Source of the DNA: Alkalinema pantanalense
GTDB lineage: Bacteria > Cyanobacteriota > Cyanobacteriia > Leptolyngbyales > Leptolyngbyaceae
Reading direction: 5' to 3'
NCBI RefSeq assembly: GCF_050753345.1
Contig: NZ_JBLZFX010000025.1
Coordinates: 1-64,000 of the forward strand
Length of the DNA stretch: 64,000 nucleotides
Shown: positions 40,793 through 49,740 of the stretch, piece after piece
Numbering within the stretch: position 1 is the stretch's first letter
How the letters are laid out: the number at the start of each line of letters is the position of its first letter
Made by a program: the position numbers and the translations under genes
Notes under the pieces: model-generated
What the model was told of the DNA's origin: nothing
What the model saw: only the letters and a program-made list of their open reading frames with translations
Databases searched by the model: none

Positions 40793-42058
40793 CTACCGTC
40801 GGATGGGTGTCCCACAGGGATAGGTTGCAATGGGTTTCTCAGCCCCCTTAGCTGAGGATTTTTCAGTAACTTGTTCAGCAACTTTTGGCCCCTCAGCAAC
40901 TTTCTCTAGCGGCAAGATGCTGGCGGATTGGGACTCTATGGTTGCCTTTGCTGCAGTCTTTGCTGCAGTCTTGGCTGCCTGGTAGTCTCGGCGCAGTTCC
41001 GCCATCATAGCTTCACGACTATCGTACAGTCGTTTCAGAGGCCGGGGCGCACTTTGGTTAAGGGTGTAAGCCGTCAAAATGGGTAGGGCGATCGTGCTGT
41101 CGGTGTAGCAGACGATCGCACTGGGTAACTCTTCGGGATCAACCTTGCCCCAACTGACTGCTTCGCTGGGCGTTGCCCCGGAAAGCCCACCTGTATCAGG
41201 ACGGGCATCGGTAATCTGGATAAAGAAATCGTGGCCCCGCTCTTCTAGTCCGAGGACTTCATGTAACTGAGGTTGGGTTTGCAGGAGAAAGTTTTTGGGA
41301 CTGCCGCCGCCCAGGATAATGGCTGCACTCTTACCCACTTCCCCCGTCTCCGTTTGTCTAGCGGCATAGGCGATCGCAGCGGTTTCATTCACGTCAATCA
41401 TGGGATCAATGAACAACCCATTACCATCCAAAGCCACCGCTGCCACATTCATACCGATGGAACTGTCCCCCGGCGAAGAGGTATAGATAGGTACGCCACA
41501 TTCATAGGCTGTAGACAGGAGCGATGGCTGTTGAACCCCCACCTGCTGCTCAATCTCGTAGACATACTTCCCTAAAAGGTAGTGAAATTCCGCTGTGCCC
41601 ATGCGTTTCTGGAACGGTTCTGCCTGGAGAATTCGACGTAAAAATGCATCGGTGCTGAGCAGTACATCATAGTCAAACACAATGTCATAAATGCGAATCC
41701 GACCTTCTTGTCGGAGTTTCACATCATCCACAAAGGGATTGCTGGCATAGAGGGCTAAGCCGAGGCCATAGTGCATGTCATGGTACAGATTAGCTCCTGT
41801 GCTGATAATCCAATCAATAAACCCTGCCCGCATCAACGGCGCGATCGCAGATACTCCAAATCCTGCTGGCGTCAACGCACCCGACAAACTCAGCCCAACA
41901 GTTACTCCCGGCTGAAACACTTGGCGAGCTAATAACTGACAGGTTTCCCGGAGCCGCGCTGAGTTATAGGCGGTGAAATACTGATCAACCAGATCCACAA
42001 CATTGATGCTTTCCGGCATGGGCATCGGGGTGATCTTTTGACTATAAAACTTTGACAT
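40793..42058 (-). CDS. Deoxyhypusine synthase-like protein
   Basis: This 421-residue protein aligns with deoxyhypusine synthase. The NAD/spermidine sites are recognisable (L-S-L-S-G-A-L-T-P-A-G, I-I-S-T-G-A-N-L-Y-H-D), and the catalytic lysine context S-W-G-K305 is preserved. Bacteria lack eIF5A, so bacterial homologues must act differently; some are homospermidine synthases. Residues from about 365 onward form an alanine/lysine-rich low-complexity tail (repeated A-K-T-A) ending C-G-T-P-I-R-R. ATG 42058 is preceded by GGAG. A large non-coding region lies upstream. Confidence 0.87.
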   Translation of the reverse strand: MSKFYSQKITPMPMPESINVVDLVDQYFTAYNSARLRETCQLLARQVFQPGVTVGLSLSGALTPAGFGVSAIAPLMRAGFIDWIISTGANLYHDMHYGLGLALYASNPFVDDVKLRQEGRIRIYDIVFDYDVLLSTDAFLRRILQAEPFQKRMGTAEFHYLLGKYVYEIEQQVGVQQPSLLSTAYECGVPIYTSSPGDSSIGMNVAAVALDGNGLFIDPMIDVNETAAIAYAARQTETGEVGKSAAIILGGGSPKNFLLQTQPQLHEVLGLEERGHDFFIQITDARPDTGGLSGATPSEAVSWGKVDPEELPSAIVCYTDSTIALPILTAYTLNQSAPRPLKRLYDSREAMMAELRRDYQAAKTAAKTAAKATIESQSASILPLEKVAEGPKVAEQVTEKSSAKGAEKPIATYPCGTPIRR

Positions 42059-43185
42059 GAGTGCACTCCAGACAGTAAAAAAGCATTTCGCTCAATGAGC
42101 ATTTCATTTGAGCGTTCCATCCAAAAAAGCTCAACACAACGGACGTAGAGTATTTCCAGTCTTCCCTGATCCGGCATCTGTCCGTACAGGAGGCCGGATC
42201 AGGAGAATGGGATTGAGTTGTGATGCAATAGTCGAAATACAAGGTAAATGCCCAGAAATTGATGTCAGAGCAAAAAAAAGGTCTCTAACTTGTTCAATTT
42301 TGAAACCTGGCAAATTTGCTGGCTCGTACAACTTAGTGGTTAGATTGAATCTGTTGCCCGATCGGGATCAGTTCCTATGCCAGCCGGCTCAGTTCATACG
42401 TGCTATCTAGAAAGTGCTCAAAACTGGGTTAACCATGACTGGCTCAGCAATCAGTTGTTTGATTGCAATGCACTTTGAGATCAAGCAATGCACTTTGAGA
42501 TCAAAACAATGCAGATCTGGAGAGCACCAGAAATTAGTTGTTGAGTGAGTTTTGTAGTTTGGTTAATAGATTTTGCACTGAAGAAATCTGGCACTGATAA
42601 ATCTGGCACTGTTCAATCTGACACTGATAAACTTTCCACAGACCTCTTCCGGGGAATACGCGGACTCCGTTATTCCTTAAGCAAAAGTGGTCTAAGGCAG
42701 AAATCAGACTGCCCAGGGTCAAGTGTATGGGCGTCAAACTTGTGAGTATGCCACTGACAAGCATGCCACTGACAAGCGTGAAACTAAAACATAAAATCTG
42801 ACTAAGAACTGATGCGGTCAACCGTGAAGCGATAGTCGAACGAATCAGCCCATACTCGGTGGTTCACACCGATCAACCCAGGACAGTGCAGGATCAGTTT
42901 TGCGTTTTTCCTTGAGGTTCACATCAAGGTACCACAAGGGTCGCCAAGGGTAGTCAATCAGTGGATAGTGCGACAACTTGGTATCTGCCCCTCTTGCTTG
43001 TAAATCACTTGGGTTGATCCTACCATCGCCTCCTAAGAATATGCATCGCGGAAAATCAGGATGTGCCTAAAAGACTGGGTGATTTTAATGCTCTCGTTGG
43101 CAAGGGAAACGGTGCCGGAATATCAGCTCGGCCACTGACCAGAAGTAGGCCACTGACCAATGACGGTTTTCCGATCCTGTCATGT
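42059..43185. other. 1.1-kb repeat-rich non-coding region upstream of groEL
   Basis: No credible gene is seen. The region is built from short tandem duplications: 20-base GCAATGCACTTTGAGATCAA at 42465-42484 and 42485-42504 (identical), four 15-base units around AAATCTGGCACTGAT at 42569-42628, two 15-base units GTATGCCACTGACAA/GCATGCCACTGACAA at 42746-42775, and GGCCACTGACCA at 43130 and 43148. CACTGA recurs in three of these sets. The left part (42059-42420) faces the deoxyhypusine-synthase-like gene and should contain its promoter. Confidence 0.6.
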
Positions 43186-43212
43186 TTAGCACTCTTGGTC
43201 ATGGAGTGCTAA
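43186..43212 (+). promoter_or_regulatory. CIRCE operator (HrcA site)
   Basis: TTAGCACTC (43186-43194), nine bases, GAGTGCTAA (43204-43212): an exact match to the CIRCE consensus bound by the HrcA repressor. It lies 33 bases upstream of the groEL start codon, so transcription should be heat-inducible through loss of HrcA binding. Confidence 0.95.
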
Positions 43213-43244
43213 AGTCAATTACGGAACTCTGGAAGGCATACACT

Positions 43245-44915
43245 ATGGCAAAGATCGTAGTTTTTGATGAAGCTTCACGTCAGGCGCTGGAACGCGGTGT
43301 GAATGCGCTGGCCGATGCAGTGAAAGTCACGTTAGGGCCAAGAGGACGCAATGTACTCCTGGAGAAAAAGTATGGTGCCCCTCAAATTGTTAACGACGGC
43401 ATCAGTATTGCGAAAGAAATCGAACTAGAAGATCCCCTCGAAAATACTGGCGCTTCACTCATTCGGGAAGTAGCTTCTAAAACCAACGATCTAGCCGGTG
43501 ACGGAACCACCACTGCAACGGTTCTGGCTCAAGCAATGATCCGGGAAGGCATGAAAAATGTGGCTGCTGGTTCCAACCCGATCGCGCTGAAGCGGGGGAT
43601 GGAAAAAGCGGTGGCTGCGCTAGTTGAGGAAATCCAAGCCGTCGCTAAGCCGGTTACGGGTAATGCGATCGCCCAAGTTGCAACCATTTCCGCAGGCAAC
43701 GACGAAGAAATTGGTGGGATGATTGCCCAAGCCATGGACAAGGTGGGCAAAGATGGCGTCATCACCGTTGAAGAGTCCAAGTCCCTCGATACCGACATGG
43801 ATGTGGTCGAAGGGATGCAGATCGATCGGGGTTATCTATCTCCCTACTTTGTGACCGATGTTGAGCGGTTGTTGGCTGAGTTTGAAAACATGGCCATTCT
43901 GCTGACGGACAAGAAAATCAGTTCTGTTCAAGAGTTGGTTCCCATTCTGGAGAAGGTGGCACGGGCGGGACAACCCTTGCTGATTATTGCGGAAGACATT
44001 GAAGGGGAAGCCCTGACGACTTTGGTGGTCAACCGCCTGCGGGGTGTTCTGAATGTTGCGGCTATTAAAGCTCCAGGCTTTGGGGAACGCCGCAAGTCCA
44101 TGCTGCAAGACATCGCTGTGCTCACCGATGGTCAGGTGATTTCAGAAGATATGGGCTTGAGCTTGGATGCTGCCACCCTTGATATGCTGGGTAAGGCTCG
44201 TAAAGTCAGCATTACCAAGGATTCAACCACGATCGTTTCTGCGGCTGAGAATGCAGCTAATATCCAAAAGCGGGTTGAGCAACTGCGCCGCGAGTTGGAT
44301 GCATCGGATTCCGAATACGACAAAGAAAAGCTGTCGGAACGGATTGCGAAGCTAGCTGGTGGTGTGGCGGTGATCAAAGTCGGTGCAGCAACTGAAACCG
44401 AACTGAAGGATCGCAAGCTGCGGATTGAAGATGCTTTAAATGCAACCAAAGCTGCGGTTGCGGAGGGAACTGTTCCCGGTGGTGGCGTTACCCTGTTGCA
44501 CCTAGCTTCTAAGCTGGATGCGGTCAAAGCAGGTTTATCCAATCCTGAAGAGAAAATCGGTGTAGATATTATTGCCCGATCGCTGGAAGCCCCCCTGAAG
44601 CAAATTGCTGATAACTCTGGGGTTGAAGGTTCCGTTGTGGTTGAAAAAGTCCGTGCTATGGACTTCAACATGGGCTACAACGCTATGACGGATTCCTATG
44701 AAGACTTGGTGGCTTCTGGGGTGATCGATCCTGCGAAGGTAGTGCGGTCTGCGTTACAAGATGCGGCTTCGATCGCCTCCATGGTGCTGACTACCGAAGC
44801 TCTCGTGGTCGAAAAACCTGAACCTAAATCTGCTGCAGCGCCTGATATGGGTGGCATGGGCGGTATGGGTGGCATGGGCGGTATGGGTGGCATGGGCGGT
44901 ATGGGGATGATGTAG
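43245..44915 (+). CDS. groL: Chaperonin GroEL (Cpn60)
   Basis: This 556-residue chaperonin folds proteins in an ATP-driven double ring. Signatures are V-T-L-G-P-R-G-R-N-V, G-D-G-T-T-T-A-T-V-L-A-Q, and A-A-V-A-E-G-T-V-P-G-G-G. The C-terminus is a run of G-G-M repeats ending G-M-M. No groES gene precedes it, so this is a stand-alone paralogue of the kind cyanobacteria carry besides groESL. ATG 43245 has GGAAGG upstream; a longer frame opening at 43182 would run through the CIRCE site and is rejected. A strong hairpin follows. Confidence 0.96.
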   Translation: MAKIVVFDEASRQALERGVNALADAVKVTLGPRGRNVLLEKKYGAPQIVNDGISIAKEIELEDPLENTGASLIREVASKTNDLAGDGTTTATVLAQAMIREGMKNVAAGSNPIALKRGMEKAVAALVEEIQAVAKPVTGNAIAQVATISAGNDEEIGGMIAQAMDKVGKDGVITVEESKSLDTDMDVVEGMQIDRGYLSPYFVTDVERLLAEFENMAILLTDKKISSVQELVPILEKVARAGQPLLIIAEDIEGEALTTLVVNRLRGVLNVAAIKAPGFGERRKSMLQDIAVLTDGQVISEDMGLSLDAATLDMLGKARKVSITKDSTTIVSAAENAANIQKRVEQLRRELDASDSEYDKEKLSERIAKLAGGVAVIKVGAATETELKDRKLRIEDALNATKAAVAEGTVPGGGVTLLHLASKLDAVKAGLSNPEEKIGVDIIARSLEAPLKQIADNSGVEGSVVVEKVRAMDFNMGYNAMTDSYEDLVASGVIDPAKVVRSALQDAASIASMVLTTEALVVEKPEPKSAAAPDMGGMGGMGGMGGMGGMGGMGMM

Positions 44916-44963
44916 TCCCTTTTAGCGTTGCCGCTTGAGTCCCTGGTAACCCGTTTGTATAGC

Positions 44964-45007
44964 AAAAGCGCGATCGCTCTCTGATTCGAGGAAGCGATCG
45001 CGCTTTT
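44964..45007. terminator. HIP1-containing terminator after groEL
   Basis: AAAAGCGCGATCGC (44964-44977) and GCGATCGCGCTTTT (44994-45007) are perfect 14-bp complements around a 16-base loop. Each arm contains the HIP1 octamer GCGATCGC. The terminal T-run supports transcription termination of groEL. Confidence 0.75.
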
Positions 45008-45054
45008 GGTTATTTGTCGTATTATCGACGAATTTGTAGAGGCTTTTGTATGAG

Positions 45055-45093
45055 CACCTAGAGAGTCCCATTAGAAATGGGGGACTCTAGGTG
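45055..45093. repeat. Imperfect hairpin between groEL and mscL
   Basis: CACCTAGAG (45055-45063) pairs with CTCTAGGTG (45085-45093). The stem continues inward with AGTCCCAT/ATGGGGGACT after a small bulge. No T-run follows on either strand. Purpose unknown. Confidence 0.45.
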
Positions 45094-45176
45094 GTATGGG
45101 CTACCGTAGGGATGAGCACGTATCCTGGGCCGAACTGCCGATCTCAATGCGTGCGCCATGGGCAGTTAATTCGGAA

Positions 45177-45575
45177 TTACCGTGATTCAACCGCACGGGC
45201 AATTCGTTCCAAAAGAACCAATTGAGGGTCAGGTGCAGCAGCAGCCTCTGCCAAAGCCTTTTGCCGTTGCAGTTTTTTCTTCGCCCCTTCCAGGACGCGA
45301 ATTAGGATGAAAATGGACAATGCAATAACCAGGAAACTCAAGACTGCTGCTAGAAACTTACCGTAAAGAATGCCATTGTAGGACAGTGCCTCTAGGTTTT
45401 TGGCGTTGATTGCGGTCAAGGCAGGACTCAAAATTGCTGGCGTAATGATATCTTCAACTAGTGAAGTAATGATTTTGCCAAATGCGCCCCCAATCACCAC
45501 TGCAACTGCTAGGTCTACAACGTTTCCCTGCATGAGAAACGCCTTAAAGTCTTCCCAAAAGCTAGACCGTGCCAT
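45177..45575 (-). CDS. mscL: Large-conductance mechanosensitive channel MscL
   Basis: This 132-residue protein forms the pentameric pore that opens under extreme membrane tension to release osmolytes on hypo-osmotic shock. It has the N-terminal amphipathic helix (F-W-E-D-F-K-A-F-L-M-Q-G-N-V), pore helix TM1 (V-D-L-A-V-A-V-V-I-G-G-A-F-G-K-I-I-T-S), the periplasmic loop with Y-N-G-I-L-Y-G, and TM2 (F-L-A-A-V-L-S-F-L-V-I-A-L-S-I-F). The C-terminal helix is normal. The length is that of the family. It is monocistronic and convergent with groEL. Confidence 0.95.
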   Translation of the reverse strand: MARSSFWEDFKAFLMQGNVVDLAVAVVIGGAFGKIITSLVEDIITPAILSPALTAINAKNLEALSYNGILYGKFLAAVLSFLVIALSIFILIRVLEGAKKKLQRQKALAEAAAAPDPQLVLLERIARAVESR

Positions 45576-46236
45576 AGAAACTTTGCCTTCCTAAAATCGA
45601 AAATCTGTTATGGGCGTATTATAGGGGGTGTTACAGTTCCTTGAATATCCAGCTTCAGGACATTTTTTGTCTTTTTTGTAGAGAAAAGCTGATTTTTGGT
45701 CACTATCTGTAACTCCACCAATCGCTCTCCAAGGGAGCAAGAATTTCCCACAACCCTTGGAAGACAAGGCTTAGAGGGCAGTATCCAGAGAATCTCCTCC
45801 CAAAACCAGTCATTTTTCTTCAATGCGTAACAATCTCCATATTTTTTACGCTTTCAGAGATATCGCCACAGCCAAGATTGTTAAGACAATCAGATTTTTA
45901 CTTGCCAACCGTTCGATCCCCCTAAATGCCTACGCTTTAGTGAAGCCATGCTGATAGGCTGTATGCGTCACTGCGCTAGAAAGAAGGGGAGCTCTTACAA
46001 AAATTTGGATCAGTGCCTCGTGTTGGAGGTGAGTTTCCACAAAGGTTCACTAGCGGCAAGGGAGAGCTAGCTAGGTGATGGGATGCGCCCGATCGAACCT
46101 AGTCCATCATGGACGAATGAATTGAAATGACGATCCTAAGTTGATGGGCTATGGCTACAACAAGTTAGAGCGTGACAACACGAGATGCCTCCTCCTCGTT
46201 CGATCCCCAAGTTGATCAACATATTTAAGATAGACA
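45576..46236. other. Long intergenic region between mscL and clpC
   Basis: About 660 bases with no reliable gene. A copy of the motif GTTCGATCCCCCTAAATG near 45911 matches the end of the repeat element at 28149. The segment around 46142-46157 contains TGATGGGCTATGG, the reverse complement of the opening of the dispersed repeat at 37395, so decayed repeat copies probably account for part of it. The mscL promoter must lie at its left end. Confidence 0.4.
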
Positions 46237-46267
46237 AAAAGCGGAGCTATTTAGTAGCTCCGCTTTT
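46237..46267. terminator. Terminator downstream of clpC
   Basis: AAAAGCGGAGCTA (46237-46249), loop TTTAG, TAGCTCCGCTTTT (46255-46267): a perfect 13-bp stem followed by T-rich sequence on both strands. It lies about 80 bases beyond the clpC stop codon, on the side to which clpC is transcribed. Confidence 0.85.
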
Positions 46268-46345
46268 ATAGTTCATCCACTTAAATTAAGTAAGTAGTTA
46301 GTCAAGTAACTCAAGGTCTGTCAGTTGAAAGACAAGAGCCTCTCT

Positions 46346-48829
46346 TTAGGAATCTGCGCCCTGGGGCAACAGTTCCCGATTATCTTGACCTTTCAAAACC
46401 TTCACTTGACCCGCCTCATCTACGTCAACAATCGCAGTATCTCCTTCTCGGATCCGTGCAGAAAGAATTTCTTCTGCCAAGGAATCTTCCAGAAGACGCA
46501 TGATAGCCCGACGTAGTGGACGTGCTCCATAGCTGGGGTTATACCCTTCTTCAATCAGCCGATCCTTAAAGCGATCGGTGACTTCGAGGGTAATGCCCTG
46601 TTCAATAAGCCGCTTGAAGACTTCCTTGAGCAGAATTTCGGCAATTTCCTTCACTTCGTCCTTCGTTAATTGACGGAAGACAATGATTTCATCCAGACGG
46701 TTCAAGAACTCTGGACGGAAGTATTGCTTCAACTCTTCGTTCACCAGCGATCGCAGACGGTTGTACTGAGATTCGTTGGGATCTTCAGTGGAGAAGTCAA
46801 ACCCGAGGGTGTTAGCACCTTTCTCAATCACCTTCGACCCAATGTTCGAAGTCATGATGATCAAGGTGTTTTTGAAGTCCACTGTGCGGCCTTTGGAATC
46901 GGTTAGACGACCATCTTCCAAGATTTGCAACAGCAGGTTGAAGACATCCGGGTGTGCTTTTTCGATTTCATCGAACAGCACTACGGTGTAAGGACGACGG
47001 CGCACCGCTTCGGTTAACTGGCCACCTTCGTTGTAGCCAACATACCCAGGAGGCGAACCCACCAATTTCGAGACCGTATGGCGCTCCATGTATTCCGACA
47101 TATCCAGCCGGATCATGGCTTCCTCTGAACCGAAGAAGTAAGCAGCCAGCGCCTTGGTGAGCTCGGTTTTACCCACCCCGGTCGGCCCAGAGAAGATAAA
47201 GCTAGCAATGGGTCGGTTGGGGTTCTTGAGGCCCACTCGTGCCCGACGAATAGCGCGGGAAACGGCCTTCACTGCTTCGTCTTGACCAATCAGACGAGTA
47301 TGCAGCGTCTCTTCCATATGAAGGAGCTTTTCGGACTCGGTTTCCGTGAGCTTGTTCACGGGAACGCCTGTCCAAGAGGCCACAATTTGAGCAATGTCCT
47401 CTTCGGTTACAACGGGTTGGGGGGCTGTATCCGTAGCGGCTTCATTTTTACGGGTTTGGCTGAGGGCTTTTAGTTGCTCCCGCACTTCCATTTCTCGATC
47501 GCGCAGTTGTCCTGCTTTATCGAAATCTTGGGTGCGAACGGCATCATCCTTTTCCTTCAGGACTTGACGTAGTTCTTCATCCAACTCCTTCTCAGCGGGA
47601 GTGCGCTGATACTTCAGCAACCGCACCCGAGAACCCGCTTCGTCGATCAAGTCGATCGCTTTATCGGGCAGGAATCGATCGGAAATATAACGGTCGGCCA
47701 ACTTAGCAGCCGCATCCAGCGCCTCGTCGGAAATTTGCAGCTTGTGGTGCTGCTCGTACCGTTCCCGCAAACCGCGCAGAATTTCGATTGTCTCGTCAAC
47801 GGTGGGTTCACCCACCATCACAGGTTGGAAACGCCGCTCTAGGGCTGCGTCCCGTTCAATGTGCTTACGGTACTCATCCAAAGTGGTGGCACCAATACAT
47901 TGCAACTCACCCCGAGCCAAGGCGGGCTTCAGGATATTGGCTGCATCGATCGCGCCTTCCGCAGCCCCCGCCCCAATTAGGGTGTGGACTTCGTCAATCA
48001 CGAGAATCACATTCCCTGCGGAACGGATCTCGTCCATGATTTTTTTCAGGCGTTCTTCGAATTCACCGCGATATTTTGTCCCAGCTACAAGTAGACCCAC
48101 GTCTAGCGTGACGACTCGTTTTTCTTCCAAAATATCAGGGACATCTTGGTTGGCAATTCGTTGGGCTAGGCCTTCCGCGATCGCGGTTTTACCTACACCA
48201 GGTTCACCGATGAGCACTGGATTATTTTTCGTTCGGCGACCCAAAATTTGAATCACCCGTTCGACTTCTTTCTGACGCCCGACAACGGGATCAAGTTTGC
48301 CGTCGGCAGCAAGCTGGGTTAGATTTACCCCAAACTCATCCAGGGTTGGGGTCTTTGTCCGACCACTTTGACCGCCCCCTGCGCCAACCTCTGCTGTTTC
48401 GCCCAGCATTCGGATCACTTGGGTTCGCACCTTAGAGAGATCGACGCCAAGGTTTTCTAATACTCTGGCGGCGACGCCCTCACCCTCCCGGATCAGCCCG
48501 AGGAGCAAGTGTTCCGTTCCGATATAGTTGTGTCCAAGTTGGCGAGCTTCCTCCAGGGAGAGTTCCAGAACTCGTTTAGCCCTTGGTGTGAATGGAATCT
48601 CAACTGCGACGAAGCCCGAGCCTCGCCCGATAATCTTTTCAACTTCGATGCGAGCATCCTTAAGGTTCACACCCATGGACTTGAGAACTTTGGCGGCAAC
48701 GCCTGTTCCTTCGCCGATCAAACCCAAAAGGATTTGCTCGGTACCCACAAAGTTGTGACCCAAGCGGCGAGCCTCCTCTTGGGCAAGCATGATCACCTTA
48801 ATGGCTTTTTCTGTGAAGCGTTCAAACAT
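46346..48829 (-). CDS. clpC: ClpC, AAA+ unfoldase of the Clp protease
   Basis: This 827-residue HSP100 chaperone unfolds substrates for the ClpP/ClpR core. There are two N-terminal repeats of the Clp_N domain (residues 1-145), a first AAA+ module with Walker A G-E-P-G-V-G-K-T, a central UVR-type coiled coil (about 420-460), and a second AAA+ module with G-P-T-G-V-G-K-T. The ClpP-binding loop tripeptide region is not assigned. Neighbours do not include clpP. Length and domain order are standard for cyanobacterial and plastid ClpC. Confidence 0.96.
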   Translation of the reverse strand: MFERFTEKAIKVIMLAQEEARRLGHNFVGTEQILLGLIGEGTGVAAKVLKSMGVNLKDARIEVEKIIGRGSGFVAVEIPFTPRAKRVLELSLEEARQLGHNYIGTEHLLLGLIREGEGVAARVLENLGVDLSKVRTQVIRMLGETAEVGAGGGQSGRTKTPTLDEFGVNLTQLAADGKLDPVVGRQKEVERVIQILGRRTKNNPVLIGEPGVGKTAIAEGLAQRIANQDVPDILEEKRVVTLDVGLLVAGTKYRGEFEERLKKIMDEIRSAGNVILVIDEVHTLIGAGAAEGAIDAANILKPALARGELQCIGATTLDEYRKHIERDAALERRFQPVMVGEPTVDETIEILRGLRERYEQHHKLQISDEALDAAAKLADRYISDRFLPDKAIDLIDEAGSRVRLLKYQRTPAEKELDEELRQVLKEKDDAVRTQDFDKAGQLRDREMEVREQLKALSQTRKNEAATDTAPQPVVTEEDIAQIVASWTGVPVNKLTETESEKLLHMEETLHTRLIGQDEAVKAVSRAIRRARVGLKNPNRPIASFIFSGPTGVGKTELTKALAAYFFGSEEAMIRLDMSEYMERHTVSKLVGSPPGYVGYNEGGQLTEAVRRRPYTVVLFDEIEKAHPDVFNLLLQILEDGRLTDSKGRTVDFKNTLIIMTSNIGSKVIEKGANTLGFDFSTEDPNESQYNRLRSLVNEELKQYFRPEFLNRLDEIIVFRQLTKDEVKEIAEILLKEVFKRLIEQGITLEVTDRFKDRLIEEGYNPSYGARPLRRAIMRLLEDSLAEEILSARIREGDTAIVDVDEAGQVKVLKGQDNRELLPQGADS

Positions 48830-49050
48830 GGCGTTTTTCCATTACCTGCTGCGTGCCGGTATGGAGATTCTAACACAGTGAATTTGGCCAGTTGTTACTT
48901 TGTGGCACCTAAAGCCGGTCGCAATTACCGAACCCGAGGGCGTGAGGGGATCAACCCTTGGAATTCTGCGCCCGATCGATTTCACCACCGAGGGGAAATT
49001 GTGCTAGGGAATCCCACCTTTCGTCAAGGGGATTTACCATAAAAAAAATT

Positions 49051-49671
49051 CTAATGAAATGTATTAAAAATTACATTTACCAGGGACTTGTTTTCCGTGG
49101 TTGGCGTGACCCACGATCTCTCAACTGTTGCCAAAATCCCTGCGAATTCCGGTTCTTGCAATTTATTTTTCCAAAGAATTAGCGCGTCTTCCTGGTTGTC
49201 GGAATAGTATTTTTTGCGCAGACCGACTTCTTGGAAGCCAAATTTTTTGTAGAGACCGATCGCGGCTGTGTTGGAAACTCGCACCTCTAGGGTCGATCGG
49301 GTTAGCCCACGGGCCACTGCTGATTTCAATAAGGCCCAGAGTAGCCGCTGCCCCAACCCTTGACCGCGATAGTTGGGATGAACGGCCAGAATCGTGATGT
49401 GGGCTTCATCGACGATCGACCACAGGCAACCATAGCCCACCAAGGGATCAGTGCCCAAACCTCGGGGATCGCCCACGGGACGGAGTATCCAGAGATCACT
49501 ATTGGGACTATCTATTTCCCGTTGATACTGATCGCTCGTCCAGAGCTTGCCAAAGCAGCGGCGATCGAGATCGATAATCTCAGGCAGCAGTTCGGGGGTT
49601 GCCACCTGAAGTTCTAGGGTGAGTCCAAGGGAGAGATCCCGATCTAACGGTTGCTCGGCCATGGGTTCCAA
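49051..49671 (-). CDS. rimI: Ribosomal-protein-alanine N-acetyltransferase (GNAT), RimI-like
   Basis: This protein of 203-206 residues has a GNAT acetyltransferase fold. The acetyl-CoA loop is N-Y-R-G-Q-G-L-G-Q-R-L-L, preceded by A-H-I-T-I-L-A-V-H-P and followed by R-S-T-L-E-V-R-V-S-N-T-A-A-I-G-L-Y-K-K-F-G-F, as in RimI. RimI acetylates the N-terminus of ribosomal protein S18. The start is either TTG 49671, with AGGAAAG a few bases upstream, or ATG 49662. The N-terminal 20 residues are not part of the domain. Divergent from lysA, with only about 70 bases between them. Confidence 0.85.
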   Translation of the reverse strand: MEPMAEQPLDRDLSLGLTLELQVATPELLPEIIDLDRRCFGKLWTSDQYQREIDSPNSDLWILRPVGDPRGLGTDPLVGYGCLWSIVDEAHITILAVHPNYRGQGLGQRLLWALLKSAVARGLTRSTLEVRVSNTAAIGLYKKFGFQEVGLRKKYYSDNQEDALILWKNKLQEPEFAGILATVERSWVTPTTENKSLVNVIFNTFH

Positions 49672-49740
49672 TCTTTCCTGCTAATAGCGTGTGCAAACGA
49701 CGATACACTAGAATCCTGTGCAAAAAATTCGGACAAAGCG

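Noticed and set aside
42465..42775. Repeat tracts considered as a CRISPR array
   Set aside because: The copies abut as tandem duplications with no unique spacers of 30-40 bases, and no cas genes are present.
45608..45823. Minus-strand 71-codon ORF upstream of mscL
   Set aside because: No ribosome-binding site or protein-like pattern; it lies in AT-rich promoter-type DNA.
47742..48251. 169-codon plus-strand ORF inside clpC
   Set aside because: Low-complexity serine/arginine-rich antisense product of the conserved AAA+ domain.
48509..49042. Plus-strand 177-codon ORF over the clpC start
   Set aside because: Most of it is antisense to the conserved N-terminal domain of ClpC; no recognisable domain.
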